Source: Paenibacillus sp. FSL R5-0912 (GTDB taxonomy: Bacteria > Bacillota > Bacilli > Paenibacillales > Paenibacillaceae). From it: a stretch of 64,000 bases of DNA. The DNA is taken from assembly GCF_000758605.1 (NCBI RefSeq), contig NZ_CP009282.1:6262001-6326000 (forward strand), in the 5' to 3' direction. The translations under genes and the position numbers were made by a program. Below the pieces are notes generated by a model. That model was not told the origin of the DNA, searched no databases, and saw only the letters and a list, made by a program, of their open reading frames with translations. Below are positions 60,743 to 64,000 of this stretch, piece by piece; position 1 is the stretch's first letter, and the number at the start of each line of letters is the position of its first letter.

Positions 60743-61136
60743 CTGCTTCTCCCCCTTCGCTCTCGCCAGTTTCCTCCGCCCGCAGAACCTTAGCCAGCCA
60801 CATAGGCGGCTTGCCCTGAAGCATCTCCACCAGCCGTTTCAGCTGTTCCTCTATAGGACTGCCGAAAGGGACCTTGACCGGCATAATCTTGCGGCGCGTC
60901 ACCCGCGCAGCCGCTGATGCGCCGATCTGCATAATGAAGATCAATGTACAATCGCTTACCGCATCCAGACGGCTGTCGATTCTGCCTGCTTCATCCTGGT
61001 TCAGCACCGCCGTTAGCTTACGCAGCTCAACCAGTGATGCCCCGGATTTCGTTACATTATATACAGCAAACATCGGACTTTGTCCGAAATGGGCATTCAC
61101 ACGGTTTCCATCATCTGTGGCGAACGCTACTTTCAC
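60726..61136 (-). CDS. nifX: NifX, FeMo-cofactor precursor carrier
   Basis: 136 residues of the NifX/NifB/NafY domain family: MKVAFATDDGNRVNAHFGQSP at the start is the hallmark. It carries the VK-cluster or NifB-cofactor between NifB and NifEN. The C-terminal ~25 residues are an acidic Gly/Glu tail. Overlaps nifN at its start and orf1 at its end, so it is translationally coupled on both sides. Confidence 0.93.
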   Translation of the reverse strand: MKVAFATDDGNRVNAHFGQSPMFAVYNVTKSGASLVELRKLTAVLNQDEAGRIDSRLDAVSDCTLIFIMQIGASAAARVTRRKIMPVKVPFGSPIEEQLKRLVEMLQGKPPMWLAKVLRAEETGESEGGEADGTHG

Positions 61137-62439
61137 GGTGTCCTGCCTCCCTTTGCATTAACAAATTCCCTGCTTTATTACTCCATTCCATAGCGCCCCG
61201 GTACCCGACCGAGACAGACATATAAGCACCCAGCTCATTCCAGACCGGGAATCCGGCCGGCATAAATGCTGCCTCGATCCGCTGCGCACCTGCAATTCCG
61301 TGAGAATTGCTGATCCACAGATCTGCTCCCTTGCCCAGGACCTCGGCATCATCCAGGTCGCCTACCCATACCTCGCGTTCCATTCCGGCAATCAGCGGGG
61401 TTTCAAATGAGGAAATCAACGCCTTCTGCTCTACTCCCAGCTCCTCCAGCCATCCCGAGACGGAATACAGATGATCCGGTTCCAGTGCAGTCAGGGCCGA
61501 CATTCCGGCAAATTGAAAATGGGCATCCAGCATGCTGTCGAGCAGATTCTCCCGCTGCCAGCAATACCGCAGCGGCACCGGCTCTCCGCTGATCTGATGC
61601 AGGAAATGCAGCAGTTCATCCGAGGCTTTGAGTCCCATTGCACCTTCGAATACCTTATACGGTGTGCCCAGCGCATTATGCAGCCGCCGGGCCGGACGCT
61701 CCATGCTGCCGCCGATGGCAATCGTCAGCCCGGACTGCAGGCTCTGCAGCATGGAATCCAGCGGCACTCCGCCCCGCGTCAGCGGCGAGAAGCCGGTGAG
61801 CAGATGGCCGGACAAGGAGGTCGAGATATCCGGCAGTGCAATCACTTCGAACCCGAAGGAGGAGATGATCTCCTTCAGCTCCATTACATCAGCCGGGGTT
61901 AAGAAAGATCCCGGCAGCAGGGTGATCTGCCGGGTGTTGACACTCCTGGACCCCCGATGTCCGACCTGCTGGATCATCTCGTCAATCATGGCTTCTACCG
62001 TAGAGCTGAAGCCCGATTCCAGTGATCCGCGAAAATCAGGAAGCACGACAGAGAAGGCGAGACCGCCGCGCATATTCCGCTCTCTTTTATACGTCTTCAG
62101 CATGTTCTGATAATCCACTCCGGCCACATCGGTCAATTCGGTTCCAATAATGCCGATGATATCGGGACGATGCTTACTGAGCACCAGATTCAGCGCCTCT
62201 TCCAGATTGCGGTTGGCATCGAAGATGACATCCATCTCCTGGAGCGCCGAGGTCTGTACGGCAATCGGTTCCCGGAAATGCCGGGTCAGCAGCGCCTTCG
62301 GAAAAGCGGAGCAGCCCTGGGAGCCGTGAATCAGCGGCATGGCCCGGTAACAGCCCTGCAGTGCCAGCACGGCACCCAGCGACTGCCCGATCTTCATCGG
62401 GTTGACCGATGCCGGCTTTTTTCTCCGGTTAACGGTCAT
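61111..62439 (-). CDS. nifN: Nitrogenase iron-molybdenum cofactor biosynthesis protein NifN
   Basis: Beta subunit of the NifEN scaffold, 442 residues. N-terminal SVNPMKIGQSLGAVLALQGC, then GSQGCSAFPKALLTRHFREP; these Cys are ligands to the [4Fe-4S] cluster at the subunit interface. GTELTDVAGVD and the C-terminal GYRGAMEW segment are also conserved. Overlaps nifE by 11 bases at its start and nifX by 26 bases at its end. Confidence 0.95.
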   Translation of the reverse strand: MTVNRRKKPASVNPMKIGQSLGAVLALQGCYRAMPLIHGSQGCSAFPKALLTRHFREPIAVQTSALQEMDVIFDANRNLEEALNLVLSKHRPDIIGIIGTELTDVAGVDYQNMLKTYKRERNMRGGLAFSVVLPDFRGSLESGFSSTVEAMIDEMIQQVGHRGSRSVNTRQITLLPGSFLTPADVMELKEIISSFGFEVIALPDISTSLSGHLLTGFSPLTRGGVPLDSMLQSLQSGLTIAIGGSMERPARRLHNALGTPYKVFEGAMGLKASDELLHFLHQISGEPVPLRYCWQRENLLDSMLDAHFQFAGMSALTALEPDHLYSVSGWLEELGVEQKALISSFETPLIAGMEREVWVGDLDDAEVLGKGADLWISNSHGIAGAQRIEAAFMPAGFPVWNELGAYMSVSVGYRGAMEWSNKAGNLLMQREAGHRESSVRHR

Positions 62440-63793
62440 ACGGCGGAGCCTCCTTATCCCATGGGGCCGGGCTTGCGGCCAGCTTCCAGATTGGATTGGC
62501 CAGGGAATAAGTCAGTTCTTTGGCCAGCCTCAGCAGTCCCTCATACCCCGCATAAGCCTTGTGCCGCTCCTGGTTAATATCTATAAAAGGAATCTGCTCT
62601 TTCATCGCCACGTACATATTGCGTCCGCCGGCAATCATAATATCCGCCTTACGTTCCCTTACGGTCTTAATAATCCGGCTTGCTCCGCCTTCGGGAATGT
62701 ATTCCGTATCATCGCCCACCCGGTCGGCAATCCGCCGCACATCATCCTCAGTGCTTTTGTTCGTACCTACCCCGACTACCTGGACGCCAAGCTCCTTCAG
62801 CGCCGAGATCACCGACCAGCTTTTGACGCCGCCGGTATAGAGCACTGCCCGTTTCCCTTTCAGCAGCTTGCGGTACGGCCGCAGATCCTGGCTTAACCTG
62901 GCTTCTTCCCGTTCGGTGAGCCGGTCCACCCGCCGCTCCATCTCACGGTCATTCATCAGAAATGCCATTTGCCGCAGCGAGTAGGTCGTTTCCTTAGCAC
63001 CATAGAACGAACCTTCGAAATAAGGAATGCTGTATCTGGATTCCATTTCCTTGGCAAGGCCCAGCAGCGCCCGGCTGCAGACCACCATATTCACTTTGGC
63101 GCGGTGCGCATAGGTAATCTCCTTGTAACGGGCGTCGCCCGTTATCCGCGAGGTTACCGTGATCCCGGCGCTGTTCATCAGCTTCTCGATATCCCACATC
63201 TCACCGGCGATATTATACTCACCGATCAGATTCACACCCAGAGGCGACATCGGCTCCGGTTCTCCTGTACCGATAACGTACTGCAGCAGGGCATCTCCGG
63301 CCAGACGGTTGCCGAGATTCTTGCTGCCGACGAAGCCGGGACTGTTCACGGGGATCACAGGGATCCCGATCCGCTCAGCCGCCGCCCGGCAGACAGCATC
63401 CATATCCTCGCCAATCAGCGCTGTCACACAGGTTGAATATACAAATATTGCCGGAGGCGCAAAGCGCTCGGCAATATAGTCGATACTGTCCTTCAGTTTC
63501 TTCTCGCCGCCAAAAATAATATCGGAATCCGTAAGATCCGTAGCGAAGCCGTATTGGGACAGGGAGGGGCCGCTTGACAGCGTTCCTCTGCTCTCCCAGC
63601 TATTTCCGGCACAGGCAATCGGTCCATGGACAAGATGTGCAGCGTCCATAATCGGCAGAAGCGTAATTTGGGCTCCGTCGAAGGAGCAGCCTCCAGCTGC
63701 TTCACCCGGTTTGGGCCGTGGACAGGGCTTTGCTTTTGGGGCTATGCTCCCGCAAGCCTCGGAATCAAATTCGTTTTTTCGAACAGGGTCCAT
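62429..63793 (-). CDS. nifE: Nitrogenase iron-molybdenum cofactor biosynthesis protein NifE
   Basis: Alpha subunit of the NifEN scaffold, where the cofactor precursor receives Mo and homocitrate. 454 residues from the ATG at 63793, which is preceded by GAAGGAG. Cluster-binding Cys are in GGCSFDGAQ, GPIACAGNSW and STCVTALIGED; later GFVGSKNLGNRLAG and GGRNMYVA regions match the family. An in-frame extension to 63868 has no better start. First nif gene inside the window and probably translated with nifN. Confidence 0.95.
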   Translation of the reverse strand: MDPVRKNEFDSEACGSIAPKAKPCPRPKPGEAAGGCSFDGAQITLLPIMDAAHLVHGPIACAGNSWESRGTLSSGPSLSQYGFATDLTDSDIIFGGEKKLKDSIDYIAERFAPPAIFVYSTCVTALIGEDMDAVCRAAAERIGIPVIPVNSPGFVGSKNLGNRLAGDALLQYVIGTGEPEPMSPLGVNLIGEYNIAGEMWDIEKLMNSAGITVTSRITGDARYKEITYAHRAKVNMVVCSRALLGLAKEMESRYSIPYFEGSFYGAKETTYSLRQMAFLMNDREMERRVDRLTEREEARLSQDLRPYRKLLKGKRAVLYTGGVKSWSVISALKELGVQVVGVGTNKSTEDDVRRIADRVGDDTEYIPEGGASRIIKTVRERKADIMIAGGRNMYVAMKEQIPFIDINQERHKAYAGYEGLLRLAKELTYSLANPIWKLAASPAPWDKEAPPYDR

Positions 63794-63897
63794 CGGCTCT
63801 TCATCTCCTTCGCTTAAGATGCTGTATTTCACGCAAATCTTGCGCTGCTCCTGAGGCGGCATTTGCACCTGATGGCAAGAATCCCGGCCCTCCGCCG

Positions 63898-63942
63898 TCC
63901 CCGGATGCCGGTTACAATAACCGTTGCCGAATATTCCGGGGA
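63898..63942 (-). promoter_or_regulatory. Structured leader hairpin upstream of nifE
   Basis: A perfect 8-bp outer stem TCCCCGGA/TCCGGGGA encloses an inner stem ACGGTTA/TAACCG, about 105 bases upstream of the nifE ATG. No T run follows, so it is not a usual terminator. It could be an mRNA stabiliser or processing site in a longer nif transcript. Confidence 0.5.
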
Positions 63943-64000
63943 CTTGAGAGACCAGGCGAGGTATTTTTTACATTTATTCAAATGGTTGTATTTATATAAT

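Overview
The window looks like part of the chromosome of a nitrogen-fixing, spore-forming Paenibacillus (Firmicutes). This is inferred from strong AGGAGG-type ribosome binding sites with frequent GTG/TTG starts, spore germination genes, two BclA-like spore-surface proteins, a T-box, a GerM-RNase PH-RdgB operon as in Bacillus, and above all a nifE-nifN-nifX-DUF269-hesA-nifV run. HesA inside a compact nif cluster is a Paenibacillus hallmark, and the extra gene between nifX and hesA fits the subgroup typified by P. graminis, P. sonchi and P. sabinae.

Layout. 1-2.8 kb: 3' part of a gerA-type germinant receptor operon (gerA end, gerC, a 69-residue gene, gerB), convergent with ispG. 2.9-8.7 kb: ispG, clpX, clpP, tig and a YsoA-like protein, all minus. 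8.9-11.8 kb: a tRNA-Arg(TCT), intergenic repeats, a SEC-C protein and decayed RQC-type gene remnants. 11.8-19 kb: a DUF342 protein, pstS-pstC-pstA without pstB, a beta-propeller secreted protein and a lipoprotein. 19.4-21.9 kb: a self-contained ABC exporter operon with its own TetR repressor and a clear promoter/operator. 22-27.7 kb: a SWIM/SNF2 helicase, small unknown proteins and a BclA-like protein. 27.9-30.2 kb: a T-box-controlled argS with a Gly/Ser insert. 30.4-31.3 kb: a repeat field ending in a second tRNA-Arg(TCT). 32-40.4 kb: asnB (with a duplicated 3' scrap), a CPBP protease, two glycolipid-type glycosyltransferases separated by a broken TVP38-like gene, a serine hydrolase and an aldo/keto reductase. 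40.6-49.7 kb: DUF985 cupin, SPFH-NfeD pair, a secreted modular chitinase, gerM-rph-rdgB, a PgpA-like protein and an unknown protein. 49.8-57.9 kb: a TetR regulator, a 51-bp-period repeat field, a metallo-hydrolase/methyltransferase pair, an alpha-glucosidase, a Gly-Ala-X collagen-like protein and a HAD phosphatase. 58.2-63.8 kb: the nif FeMo-cofactor assembly genes.

The nif genes act together: NifE and NifN form the scaffold on which the FeMo-cofactor precursor matures, NifX and the DUF269 protein are cofactor carriers or accessories, NifV makes homocitrate and HesA is an E1-like adenylyltransferase. They overlap or almost touch and end in one terminator, so they are probably one transcript. 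nifE is preceded by at least 130 bases without a recognisable nifK end, and that stretch holds a strong RNA hairpin.

The most unusual material is in the repeats: two inverted tRNA-Arg(TCT) loci 22 kb apart, each followed by the same series of elements. These include 144-bp units carrying a copy of the tRNA 3' end plus a terminator hairpin, and a modular repeat bounded by TGCGGAC/GTCCGCA. No CRISPR array, prophage or complete insertion sequence was seen.
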